A stretch of 64,000 bases of DNA. Source: Curtobacterium flaccumfaciens. GTDB taxonomy: Bacteria > Actinomycetota > Actinomycetes > Actinomycetales > Microbacteriaceae. The stretch lies in contig NZ_JABMCF010000036.1 of NCBI RefSeq assembly GCF_013359815.1, positions 310,001-374,000 of the forward strand. The letters run 5' to 3'. The notes under the pieces are model-generated. The model saw only the letters and a list, made by a program, of their open reading frames with translations, was not told where the DNA came from and ran no database searches. The translations under genes and the position numbers were made by a program. Below are positions 24,152 to 32,166 of the stretch, in pieces (position 1 is the stretch's first letter; each line of letters opens with the position of its first letter).

Positions 24152-27019
24152 GTGGCCGCCGTGTTGACGGACGAGGAGTTGCTCCCCCGCGGAGACGAGG
24201 TCTCCGTGTCGGTGTCCGCCGTGCCCAGCAACCGGCTGCCGATCCGCGGCCGGAGCATCGAGCAGGCCCTCGTCGCCGATGCCGTGGCCGGTCTGGCACG
24301 GGGTGCCGGTGACGTGCTCGTCGTCCGCGGAGCAGCGGGGGTCGGCAAATCGCGGCTGCTCGAGGACGTCGTCGACCAGGCGACCGCGGCCGGCCTCCGC
24401 GTGGCCGTCGGTCGCACGGACCGCGACGCACGCCTGATCCCGCTCGCACCGATCATGGACGCGCTCGGCGCCGGGCCCCGGCCGATCTCCGACCGCGTCC
24501 GGCTCAGCGCGGTGACGCTGGAGACGGAGGCGCGGTACTGGCTCCTCCAGCAGCTCCAGGACGACCTGGAGCGGGCCGCGGCGTCGGACGGCGTCGTGGT
24601 CGTCGTCGACGACCTGCAGTGGTGCGACACGACGACCCTGGCGGTGCTCCGATCGCTGTCGCGTCGACTCGCCGACGTCCCGGTGCTCTGGGTCGTCGCG
24701 GTCCGGACCGAACACCAGGACCCGTCGGTGACGGCGACCGTCGACGAGCTCGCCGCGACGGGACGGGTCCTCGACCTCGACCCGCTCGACGAAGAGGCCA
24801 CCGCCGCGATGATCGCCGACCTGGTCGGCGCGACGCCGGACGGCTCGGTCCTCCGTGCGGCGCGCCGGACGGAGCACATCCCGATCCTCGTCGCCGAACT
24901 CGTCCGCGGGCTCGTCGACGAAGGCCTGCTGGAGATCGTGGACGGCGTCGCCACGATGCCGGGCGCCGCAGTGCCGGCGAGGTTCGGTGCGTCGATCCGC
25001 GAGGGCCTCCGACGCCTGTCGAAGCCCACCCAGCAGCTCGTGCAGGTCGGAGCGACCCTGGGACGCTCGTTCTCGGTGCGGTCGTTGTCGGCGATGCTCG
25101 ACCAGCCGGTGCAGCGACTGCTCCCCGGGCTGCAGGAGGCGTTCGAGGCGGGGGTGCTCGTCGACGACGGCACGGATCTGTCGTTCCGCCACGACGTCCT
25201 CCGCGAGGCGGCGGAGTCGATGATCCCCGCGGCCGTCCGCGACGACCTGCTCCGGCAAGCGGTGGACGAACTCCTGCGGCAGGGTGTCCCACCGGTCTCG
25301 ATCGCCGCGCGCATCGCCACCGTGGCGCAGCGCGGGGACGTCCGGGCCGCCGAGGTCCTGCGCACGGTGGCGATCGACCTCGCGAGCACGGATCCCACCG
25401 AGGCGGGCGCGCTCGCCCTCCGCGCCGCAGACGTCGCGCACGGCACCCCGGCGTTGCCCGGCATCGTCGTCGACGTCCTGCCGCTGCTCTGGCACAGCGG
25501 TCGGACGGCCGAGGCCCGTGCGCTGCTCGACGACCTGCAGGGGCGCCTCGCTCCGGAGGACGACGCACGCCTGCACCTCACCCTGGCGCGGCTGCAGACC
25601 GAGGGCTCGACGCCGGAAGCGCTGCGGACGGTCGAGTCCGCGCTGGCCCTGCCCGGCGTGAGCGCCGGTGTGCGGTCCCGTCTGCTCGCCGTCCGCGCGC
25701 TGAACCTCGCCCAGGCCGGACGGCACGCGGACCTCGCGACCGCGCTGCGGGAGGCCCGGGCGACGGTCGACGGTGACGCGGACCCGGTCGCCGTCGCCAC
25801 CTTCGAGGCCAGCGCGTCCGTGCTCGCCTTCAACGAGGGCCGGTTCGCGGACGCGACGCAGGCGATCACGTCGGCGATGAGCCGGATCGCCGCCACCGGG
25901 GGCTCGTCGAGCACCTGGTTGCCCGAGGGGCTCTGGGTGGCGTTCCTCGCGGGTGCACTCGGTGACACCGAACGGTCAGGACGCATCGCCGAGGCGAACG
26001 CCATCGAGACCCGCCGCAACCACCTGGCCCGTCCGACCGCCGCCTGGATGATGCTGCGCACGCGGGTGCTCTTCGACCAGGGCCGCCTGGAGGACGCCAA
26101 GACGTCGGCCGAGTCGGTCCTCGACCTGGCCGAGGACCTGGAGCTCGGTCAGTTCGCGGCGCTCACGGCCGGGACGGTCCTCTTCCGTGCGGCGCTGCTG
26201 CAGGGCGACCGCTCAGCGGCCGACCGGACGCGGCACTTCGCCGAGGCCCTGCACGTCGATCCGGCCTTCGCACGCTCCGGCTCGTGGCTGCTGGCGCTCG
26301 AAGCGGACGCACACGGCGACGCCCGGGCCGCCGTCGACCGCAGCGAGGTGGCGTGGCGGAGCCTGGAGGAGCCGATCGCGTCGATGTCGAGCCCGGCCGA
26401 CTTCGCCGACGACGTCCACCTCGCGCGCATCGCGATCCGTGGGGGCCGACGGGACCGGCTCGAGCGGATCGAACGAGTGGCACGGCTCCGGGCCACGGCG
26501 AACCCGGACAACGACCTGTGCGGCGGGACCTGGCTGCACGTGCACGGACTCGTCCACGACTCCGTGGAGCACCTCGGCGCGGCGGTGGAGCGGCTGCGCC
26601 GGGTCGACCGCCGGCTCGTGCTGGCCGCGGCGCTCGAAGACCTCGGGAGCGCCCTGCGGCGGCGCTCCGTGCCCGCGGCCGTCGAGGTGTGGCGGGAGGC
26701 GACGGAGCTGTTCGACAGTGCGGGTGCCCTGCGCGAGGCCGAACGGTCGCGGCGGCACCTGCGGGGCGTCGGCGTGACCGTCCGGGCGGCCACCGCCGAC
26801 CCCGCTGCGTCGGGCGCCTCGGGACTCCCGGGGCTCACCGCTCGCGAGGCCCAGGTCGTCGAACGGGTCGCCGCCGGCCTGACGACGCAGCAGATCGCGT
26901 CCGACCTGTTCATCTCGACCCACACGGTGACGAGCCACGTCCGCCACGTCTACACGAAGTGGGGCGTGGCGTCCCGCCGGGAGCTCGCGGCGCGGTTCCG
27001 GCAGCACCGCTCCGGCTGA
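24152..27019 (+). CDS. LuxR-family ATP-binding regulator (LAL type)
   Basis: A 955-residue large ATP-binding LuxR regulator. Walker A is GAAGVGKS (residues 60-67) and Walker B is VVVVVDDLQW. A long helical TPR-like central region follows. The C-terminal helix-turn-helix is LTAREAQVVERVAAGLTTQQIASDLFISTHTVTSHVRHVYTKWGV. Such proteins couple a metabolite signal and ATP to promoter activation. It starts at GTG 24152 after GACGAGGACTG. It follows the degenerate paralogue by 179 bp on the same strand. Confidence 0.85.
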   Translation: MAAVLTDEELLPRGDEVSVSVSAVPSNRLPIRGRSIEQALVADAVAGLARGAGDVLVVRGAAGVGKSRLLEDVVDQATAAGLRVAVGRTDRDARLIPLAPIMDALGAGPRPISDRVRLSAVTLETEARYWLLQQLQDDLERAAASDGVVVVVDDLQWCDTTTLAVLRSLSRRLADVPVLWVVAVRTEHQDPSVTATVDELAATGRVLDLDPLDEEATAAMIADLVGATPDGSVLRAARRTEHIPILVAELVRGLVDEGLLEIVDGVATMPGAAVPARFGASIREGLRRLSKPTQQLVQVGATLGRSFSVRSLSAMLDQPVQRLLPGLQEAFEAGVLVDDGTDLSFRHDVLREAAESMIPAAVRDDLLRQAVDELLRQGVPPVSIAARIATVAQRGDVRAAEVLRTVAIDLASTDPTEAGALALRAADVAHGTPALPGIVVDVLPLLWHSGRTAEARALLDDLQGRLAPEDDARLHLTLARLQTEGSTPEALRTVESALALPGVSAGVRSRLLAVRALNLAQAGRHADLATALREARATVDGDADPVAVATFEASASVLAFNEGRFADATQAITSAMSRIAATGGSSSTWLPEGLWVAFLAGALGDTERSGRIAEANAIETRRNHLARPTAAWMMLRTRVLFDQGRLEDAKTSAESVLDLAEDLELGQFAALTAGTVLFRAALLQGDRSAADRTRHFAEALHVDPAFARSGSWLLALEADAHGDARAAVDRSEVAWRSLEEPIASMSSPADFADDVHLARIAIRGGRRDRLERIERVARLRATANPDNDLCGGTWLHVHGLVHDSVEHLGAAVERLRRVDRRLVLAAALEDLGSALRRRSVPAAVEVWREATELFDSAGALREAERSRRHLRGVGVTVRAATADPAASGASGLPGLTAREAQVVERVAAGLTTQQIASDLFISTHTVTSHVRHVYTKWGVASRRELAARFRQHRSG

Positions 27020-27031
27020 CCGCCGCTCGGG

Positions 27032-27706
27032 TCACACCGGTCCCCCGTCGAACCCGGCACCGAGCGCACGAACCGCCAGGTGCGGCGCGGTGGAGAAGCC
27101 GAGCTCGATCCGCCCGGAGAACCCCGCGAACCCGGCGAGCGCTCCGGCGCGGGTGCGGGTGGCGTCGAGGAACCCGAGGTGCAGGTCGGCACGGACCCCG
27201 CCCGGGCCCGGCGTCCGGAAGCCGACGAGACGCCCCGTCACCGCGCGGTGCACCGTCGTCCCGGTCGTGCCGTCCTCGGTCCGGACCTCGTCGAAGACGC
27301 CGTCGACCGAGACCGCCACCGCGAAGTCGCGCGGCGGCAGGACGGCGGCGATCCGGGCCTCCAGGTCGGCAACGGAGGCGACCGACGCGACCGTCACCAC
27401 CAGGTCGGGCGAGAACGTCGAGACGACCGCGAACGCGACCGGGTCGGCCGTGTCCGCGACCGCTGCGGCGCCGTCCGGCAGCATCCGGAAGCACCGGCGG
27501 TCGAACACGACCAGGCCATCGGCGGTGCCGGTGCCGGTACCGGCGAGCGCGCCGAGCCCGAGGGTGCCGTGCCGACCGAGGTCCGCGACGGCGACCGGGA
27601 CGTGGACGGCCGGTCGTCGGTGCCGAGGATCGTCGACGACCTGCTGCGCCCACGTGGCGAGGGTCGTCAAGGACGTGGTCCTGTCATCCGTCGTCTCCCG
27701 CACCAC
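27032..27706 (-). CDS. Acetolactate-decarboxylase-like protein lacking metal-binding histidines
   Basis: A 224-residue protein aligned by eye with alpha-acetolactate decarboxylase (BudA/AlsD). Shared parts are HGTLGLGALAGTGTGTADGLVVFDRRCFRM, DPVAFAVVSTFSPD and GRLVGFRTPGPGG. The family zinc site normally reads HLHF followed by GGHVLDF. Here it is HLGFL followed by AGALAGF, so two of three histidine ligands appear to be lost. It may be inactive or have another role. It converges with the LAL regulator with 12 bp between them. Confidence 0.65.
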   Translation of the reverse strand: MVRETTDDRTTSLTTLATWAQQVVDDPRHRRPAVHVPVAVADLGRHGTLGLGALAGTGTGTADGLVVFDRRCFRMLPDGAAAVADTADPVAFAVVSTFSPDLVVTVASVASVADLEARIAAVLPPRDFAVAVSVDGVFDEVRTEDGTTGTTVHRAVTGRLVGFRTPGPGGVRADLHLGFLDATRTRAGALAGFAGFSGRIELGFSTAPHLAVRALGAGFDGGPV

Positions 27707-27810
27707 GCACTCCTCGTCCGGCCTCGGTTCGACCGTAGGAAGTCCGCCCGCGCGGTACCAGCGCCGTTTGACTCAAGCGCTCCGGTGGGTGCGCGGCGCA
27801 CGGTTGGACC

Positions 27811-28446
27811 ATGAGTGCACGCGCGACCATGGTCTCCCCGTCCGTCCCCCCGTCCGGCACGGGGTGCGTGGAGTGCGACGCGACGGGCTCGTGGTGGGTG
27901 CACCTGCGTCGGTGCGCCGCCTGCGGCCACGTCGGCTGCTGCGACGACTCCCTGAACCGGCACGCCACCGCGCACTTCGCGGTCACCGGGCACGAGGTCA
28001 TGCAGTCGTTCGAGCCGGGCGAGGGGTGGTTCTGGGACTTCGTCGCGCAGGACTTCGTGGACGGACCCCGCCTCGCCGACCCGCAGGCGCACCCGACGAC
28101 CCAGTCGGTCCCGGGTCCGGCCGACCGACTCCCCCGCGACTGGTCGGAGCAGCTGGCCGAGCGACGCCGACGCCGGTCGCGGCCGGTCGCGGCCGGTCGC
28201 GGCCTCCCGCGACCGGTCAGGGCAGCCTGCGGTCGGTGTCGAGCGCCTCCGACCGGGCGATCACCTCGTGCATCGTGGTGTGCGACCGCACCTGGTACGA
28301 CAGGTGTGCCACGGCCAGCACCACCGCCGATCCGACGCCCCACGCGATCGAACCCGGGTCGTCGACGCCGAGCTGGTCGACCAGGATGGCGACCCCGGCG
28401 CCGGCGACGATCGAGTTCACCACCGCGATCGCGGACGACATCGTGA
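27811..28446 (+). CDS. UBP-type zinc finger protein with a run-on C-terminus
   Basis: The first 115 of 211 residues are a UBP-type zinc finger: CVECDATGSWWVHLRRCAACGHVGCCDDSLNRHATAHFAVTGHEVMQSFEPGEGWFWDF, with the expected Cys/His ligands. Free-standing bacterial members are usually about 100-130 residues. The remainder is arginine/proline-rich, is encoded over a 10-bp tandem repeat and runs 230 bp antisense into the next gene, so it is probably not natural protein sequence. It may bind a C-terminal peptide or a partner protein. The next minus-strand genes include a redox-like protein often found near such fingers. Confidence 0.7.
   Translation: MSARATMVSPSVPPSGTGCVECDATGSWWVHLRRCAACGHVGCCDDSLNRHATAHFAVTGHEVMQSFEPGEGWFWDFVAQDFVDGPRLADPQAHPTTQSVPGPADRLPRDWSEQLAERRRRRSRPVAAGRGLPRPVRAACGRCRAPPTGRSPRASWCATAPGTTGVPRPAPPPIRRPTRSNPGRRRRAGRPGWRPRRRRRSSSPPRSRTTS
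28171..28204. repeat. 10-bp tandem repeat within a reading frame
   Basis: Units of GGCCGGTCGC repeat three times, the first with one change (28171-28180, 28181-28190, 28191-28200), then GGCC. The unit is not a multiple of three, so changes in copy number shift the reading frame of the zinc-finger gene near its expected end. Confidence 0.85.
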
Positions 28447-28906
28447 ACAGCAGCCGGTACCACGACGGGGCCCGGCCGATGTCGAGCAGCTCGTTCGCCG
28501 CGTGCCGCCCGCGGGGCATCGGGAAGTACGTGTCGGCCTCGGGCAGCAGCCGACCGTAGTAGCGGCGGATCCGTTGCATCGCGGCGAGCGCGGCGACGTC
28601 CTCGAGCGAGGTCTCGACGAGGCGTTCGTAGGTGAACGCGCCGAGCAGGACGATCACCGGGATGATCGCGCCGAGGAACCCGAGCGCGAAGGGCGTGTGC
28701 GCGAGGAACCCGAAGGCGACGAGCGAGCTCGAGAGCGTGGTGAGGTACAGCGAGGAGCGACTGCTCGACTCACTGACCGTGATGCTCCGCGCGCTCTCGA
28801 GGACGAAGTGCTCGGTCATCAGGGCGTTGAAGAAGGCGGTCGGCCGGTCCAGGGAGGTGATCGACTCGGCGGCGGTCGGCAGTGTCGTGTCGGGTTCGTC
28901 GGGCAT
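28217..28906 (-). CDS. Membrane protein of unknown function
   Basis: A 229-residue protein with two pairs of hydrophobic helices: about residues 50-90 (SSSLVAFGFL, LGFLGAIIPVIVLLGAF) and about 150-205 (LLFTMSSAIAVVNSIVAGAGVAILV, GVGSAVVLAVAHL). A cytosolic middle region contains ERLVETSLEDVAALAAMQRIRRYYGRL. I do not recognise the family. The ATG at 28906 has GAGGAG at 7 bases; a GTG one codon earlier is less likely. It lies 15 bp after the redox-like gene on the same strand, so they probably form an operon. Confidence 0.75.
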   Translation of the reverse strand: MPDEPDTTLPTAAESITSLDRPTAFFNALMTEHFVLESARSITVSESSSRSSLYLTTLSSSLVAFGFLAHTPFALGFLGAIIPVIVLLGAFTYERLVETSLEDVAALAAMQRIRRYYGRLLPEADTYFPMPRGRHAANELLDIGRAPSWYRLLFTMSSAIAVVNSIVAGAGVAILVDQLGVDDPGSIAWGVGSAVVLAVAHLSYQVRSHTTMHEVIARSEALDTDRRLP

Positions 28907-28921
28907 CACGGGACTCCTCGG

Positions 28922-30199
28922 TCAGTCGCTCGTCGCCAGGTGGCGGTGGACGAAGGTCACGGCCATGGCGCCCTCGCCGACCGCTGCGGCGACGCGCTTG
29001 ACGGACCCGGCGCGGACGTCCCCGGCGGCGAAGGAGCCGGGCACGTTCGTCTCGAGCCAGAACGGACGACGCTCGAGCGGCCACTGGTCGAGTGAGCCGT
29101 CGACGGCGTCGAGGTCCGGGCCGGTGACCAGGTACCCGAGGCGGTCGCGGACCATGGGCGTCTGTTCGGCCCAGCTCGTGTCCGGTCGTCCGCCGATGCA
29201 GATGAACAACCGCGTGGCCGGCAGCAGCACCGCGGCGCCGGCGCCGTCGATCACCTCGATCGACTCGAGTCGGGTGTCCCCGTGCAGCGCCGAGACCTGG
29301 CAGCCCGTCCGGACCGTGACGTTCGGTGCGGCCGCGATCCTGGCGCTCAGGTACTCCGACATCGTGGCCGACAGTGACGCTCCCCGGACGAGCATCGTGA
29401 CGTGCGCCGCGGAGCGGGACAGGTTCATCGCCGCCTGGCCCGCCGAGTTCGCCCCGCCGACCACGAAGACCTGTTCGCCGGCGCAGCCGTCCGCCTCGCT
29501 CGTCCCGGCACCGTAGTAGACACCGCAGCCGAGCAGCTCCTGCTCGCGCTGCAGCCCGAGCCGACGCCACTCGACACCGGTCGCGCAGATGTTCGCGCGG
29601 GCGACGACGTGGCCGCCGTCGGCGAGGTCGGCGTGGATGCGGCCGTCGTGGAAGACCCCGCGCACCCCCTCGCGCATCACCAGGAGCTCGGCGCCGAACC
29701 GGACCGCCTGTTCCCGGGCACGCTCGGCGAGGTCCGCCCCGGCGATGCCCTCGGGGAACCCCAGGTAGTTCTCGATGAGGCTGCTCGAACCGGCCTGCCC
29801 GCCCACGGCGTCCCGCTCGAGCAGGACCACGTCGAGCCCTTCGGAGGCGGCGTACACGGCCGCGGACAGCCCGGCGGGTCCGGCACCGTAGATCGACAGG
29901 TCGTACTCCTGGCGGCGCGGTGCGTGGATCCACCCGAGCCGGTCGGCGACCTCGCGCAGCGTGGGTGCGACCAGTTCCGTGCCGTCGGGGAACACCACGA
30001 GCGGGAGCCGCGACGGATCGACCCGGTCGGCGGCCGCGGCCTGGTCGTCGGGTACCGCCCCACCGACGTCGACCGGGAACCAGTCGAACTGCACCACGGA
30101 GCGCGACAGGAAGTCCCGCAGGGCGTAGGAGTCCGCGTCGAACGGCCGTCCGTACACGCGGACGCGACGTGACGGGACCACGGCGGCGTCGGTCTCCAT
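28922..30199 (-). CDS. Thioredoxin-reductase-like flavoprotein without redox cysteines
   Basis: A 425-residue protein. Residues 1-90 resemble a glutaredoxin fold (VRVYGRPFDADSYALRDFL), but the CxxC position is FDAD. The rest is a TrxB-like FAD/NADPH module with GAGPAGLSAAVYAASEG, the second dinucleotide motif FVVGGANSAGQAAMNLS and the C-terminal AAGDVRAGSVKRVAAAVGEGAMA. The TrxB CATC motif is replaced by GAGT. It can probably bind FAD and NADPH but cannot pass electrons through a disulfide in the usual way. GGAGGAGCC precedes its ATG. It neighbours a membrane protein and a UBP finger. Confidence 0.8.
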   Translation of the reverse strand: METDAAVVPSRRVRVYGRPFDADSYALRDFLSRSVVQFDWFPVDVGGAVPDDQAAAADRVDPSRLPLVVFPDGTELVAPTLREVADRLGWIHAPRRQEYDLSIYGAGPAGLSAAVYAASEGLDVVLLERDAVGGQAGSSSLIENYLGFPEGIAGADLAERAREQAVRFGAELLVMREGVRGVFHDGRIHADLADGGHVVARANICATGVEWRRLGLQREQELLGCGVYYGAGTSEADGCAGEQVFVVGGANSAGQAAMNLSRSAAHVTMLVRGASLSATMSEYLSARIAAAPNVTVRTGCQVSALHGDTRLESIEVIDGAGAAVLLPATRLFICIGGRPDTSWAEQTPMVRDRLGYLVTGPDLDAVDGSLDQWPLERRPFWLETNVPGSFAAGDVRAGSVKRVAAAVGEGAMAVTFVHRHLATSD

Positions 30200-30361
30200 G
30201 GCTCCTCCGGTCCGTGCGACGACGATCGGTGCGGAACTGCTGCCGCTCCCTCACGAGCACGCTACGGACTGCCGGCGCGCTGCACGTGGTCCTGCGAGGG
30301 TCTCCTTCGGTACCGGAGGCGGCGTCGGGTCGCGTCGGGCGGGGTCAGCTGCGCCCACGGC

Positions 30362-30403
30362 GGACGGGAGGCCCGTGGCGGTGTCGCCACGGGCCTCCCG
30401 TCC
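30362..30403. terminator. 19-bp stem terminator
   Basis: A perfect stem GGACGGGAGGCCCGTGGCG with its complement and a 4-base loop GTGT. It lies after the end of the sigma/Asp23 operon. It is nearly identical to 19756-19793. The rest of the 30200-30418 gap shows nothing further. Confidence 0.9.
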
Positions 30404-30418
30404 GGTCTGTGGTCGCGG

Positions 30419-30727
30419 TCAGCCCACCCGCGCGACACGCACGTCGACGCGGCTGAGCGCCAGGCCGTGTGCTGCGGCGGTCGCCAGGGCGACGTCGTGG
30501 ACGGCGCGGGCGACCTCGGGGGCCGGGCGGAAGCCGTCGGTGCCGATGACGACGCGCAGGGCGTCGTCGTCGACGACGATCCGGAGCGGTCCGGTGCTCG
30601 TGGCGATGCTGCGGACCGCTTGCACGGCGCTCGCGACCGTCGGGCGGGAGCGGTACAGGTCGGTGACCCCGGGGACCTCGAGGACGGCGGCCTCGATCGT
30701 GGCGAGGGTCTCGTCGGTGGTGCTCAT
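30419..30727 (-). CDS. Small Asp23/Gls24-like protein
   Basis: A 102-residue protein (DETLATIEAAVLEVPGVTDLYRSRPTVASAVQAV, then LRIVVDDDALRVVIGTDG and APEVARAVHDVALATAAAHG). The alternation of helix and beta segments resembles the Asp23/Gls24 envelope-stress family. The ATG overlaps the upstream stop by four bases (ATGA), making it the third gene of the sigma operon. Its exact role is unknown. The last eight codons are copied at 19811. Confidence 0.7.
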   Translation of the reverse strand: MSTTDETLATIEAAVLEVPGVTDLYRSRPTVASAVQAVRSIATSTGPLRIVVDDDALRVVIGTDGFRPAPEVARAVHDVALATAAAHGLALSRVDVRVARVG

Positions 30728-31404
30728 CGGGCCTCCTCCGGGTCGGTGCCGGGCTCGTCGGTGCCTGTTTCGTCGGTGCCGGGCTCGGGGTCCGGCAGCA
30801 GGTCGCGGACGACGACGTCGATCGCCTCGACGAGCAGGTCGGTCTGCTCGGCCAGGGCGCCGGCCACGGCGGCGCGGACCAGCTCGGCGGTCGCGGGGAT
30901 CGACGGACCGGACGCGATCGCGATCTCGACGACCACCCGGATCGGGGACGCGAGTTCGGTGACGTCGCCGTCGAGGTGGCAGCGGGCCACCAGGACCCCG
31001 GGGACCTCGTCACCGGTGCGGCGGATGAGGGACCGGATGGCGCCCTCGGTCATCACGGGGCGCTCGGTCTCGGACAGGGGGCGGAGCGGGACGTCGCGAC
31101 CGGAGCGGGACTCGATCGAGATGTTCGCCAGGACACCGCTGATCCAGGACTCGTCGGCCGGGGCCTCGTCGCGGGCGGCCGCCTCGAGCGAGCGGAGCGA
31201 CGCGTGGCGGACGCGGATGATCGCGGCCAGGGCGTTCTGGCAGGCGGGCGAGTCGTCGATGCTCGGGTCCGCCGGCTGCATGCCGGCGTCGAGGTAGTCG
31301 GCGAGTTCGTCGATCGAGTGGCCGTCGAGGTCACCGCGTTCGAGGGCGTCGAGTGCTTCCGGGCTGTCGGGCAGGTCCGGCCGGATCCCGTCGTGATCGG
31401 TCAT
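30724..31404 (-). CDS. Asp23/Gls24 family protein with an anti-sigma-like N-terminus
   Basis: A 226-residue protein. The first part has SIDELADYLDAGMQPADPSIDDSPACQNALAAI, which resembles the zinc-anti-sigma ELxxYLDG...CxxC segment but keeps only one Cys. The C-terminal half has LVARCHLDGDVTELASPIRVVVEIAIASGPSIPATAELVRAAVAGAL, the Asp23 core. The tail is acidic and repeated (GTDETGTDEPGTDPEE). The ATG at 31404 overlaps the sigma factor stop as ATGA, which supports this start. Its position suggests it controls the sigma factor. Confidence 0.7.
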   Translation of the reverse strand: MTDHDGIRPDLPDSPEALDALERGDLDGHSIDELADYLDAGMQPADPSIDDSPACQNALAAIIRVRHASLRSLEAAARDEAPADESWISGVLANISIESRSGRDVPLRPLSETERPVMTEGAIRSLIRRTGDEVPGVLVARCHLDGDVTELASPIRVVVEIAIASGPSIPATAELVRAAVAGALAEQTDLLVEAIDVVVRDLLPDPEPGTDETGTDEPGTDPEEAR

Positions 31405-31955
31405 CGCCATCCCTCCATGAGTCGGATCATGTTCTTCCTCGCTCGGGACAGCAGTCCCCGGACCGTCGAGGGTGGCAGGTCGAGTTCGGCGGCGATCTCG
31501 TCGTACCGGTACTCGAGCACCTCCTTCATGATCCAGCACCGTCGTTGGGCTTCGGGCAGTTCGGCCAGCGCACGTTCGACCGCGTCCTCGCGCGAGCGCG
31601 CCTCGGCGACCCGGTCGGGTGCGTCGTCGGCCGGCGCGGCGACCTCGAGCTCGGTGACGTCGTCGTGGATGCGCCGCGCGCGGATCCGGTCGAGGCACTT
31701 CCTGCTCAGGATGCGCATCAACCACGACTTCACGCGTGCGAGGTCCTCGAGGGAGTCGAGGCGGTCCCACGCGGTGATGAAGGTCTCCTGCACGACGTCG
31801 TCGAGTTCGTCGGTGGAACCGAGGGTCCGACGGGCGTAGGCGCGGAGCAGCGGGGTGTGGCGACGGATCAGGACCTCGAAGGCCCGGACGTCGCCGTCGG
31901 ACGACCGGCCGGCGAGGACCGCGTCGTCGAGCTCGGCGAGGGACTGGTGGTGCAC
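31401..31955 (-). CDS. ECF-type RNA polymerase sigma factor
   Basis: A 184-residue sigma-70 family protein. Region 2 is visible as FEVLIRRHTPLLRAYARRTLGSTDELDDVVQETFITAWDRL and region 4 as ALAELPEAQRRCWIMKEVLEYRYDEIAAELDLPPSTVRGLLSRARKNMIRLM. It redirects RNA polymerase to a stress regulon. The GTG at 31955 follows AGAAGGAACGC. No standard anti-sigma gene is present; the two Asp23-like genes follow with four-base overlaps. Confidence 0.88.
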   Translation of the reverse strand: MHHQSLAELDDAVLAGRSSDGDVRAFEVLIRRHTPLLRAYARRTLGSTDELDDVVQETFITAWDRLDSLEDLARVKSWLMRILSRKCLDRIRARRIHDDVTELEVAAPADDAPDRVAEARSREDAVERALAELPEAQRRCWIMKEVLEYRYDEIAAELDLPPSTVRGLLSRARKNMIRLMEGWR

Positions 31956-32063
31956 GCGTTCCTTCTACTGGTGGTGGATGGTGAACGGCTGGGTGCGTCC
32001 GTCCACCGTCGTCGGACGGGTACTGGTGGGACGCATCACGCACCGCGTTCGTCACACACCGAA

Positions 32064-32097
32064 GGGGCGCACACCGGACGGTTCCGGTGCGCGCCCC
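32064..32097. terminator. Imperfect hairpin
   Basis: GGGGCGCACACCGG pairs with CCGGTGCGCGCCCC across six bases. It is in the gap after the hydrolase gene end and upstream of the sigma operon. Confidence 0.6.
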
Positions 32098-32106
32098 TGA
32101 CGTCGT

Positions 32107-32166
32107 GCGTGTCGGCTCGCCCTACTGCGTGTCGGCTCGTCCTCCTGCCGGTCGGCTCGTCCTACT
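32107..32166. repeat. Three 20-bp tandem copies at a gene's 3' end
   Basis: GTCGGCTCG followed by a CCT(A/C)CT block begins at 32111, 32131 and 32151. The last copy overlaps the stop codon of the alpha/beta hydrolase (32162-32164 on the minus strand). Each unit repeats most of the gene's terminal sequence. Confidence 0.85.
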
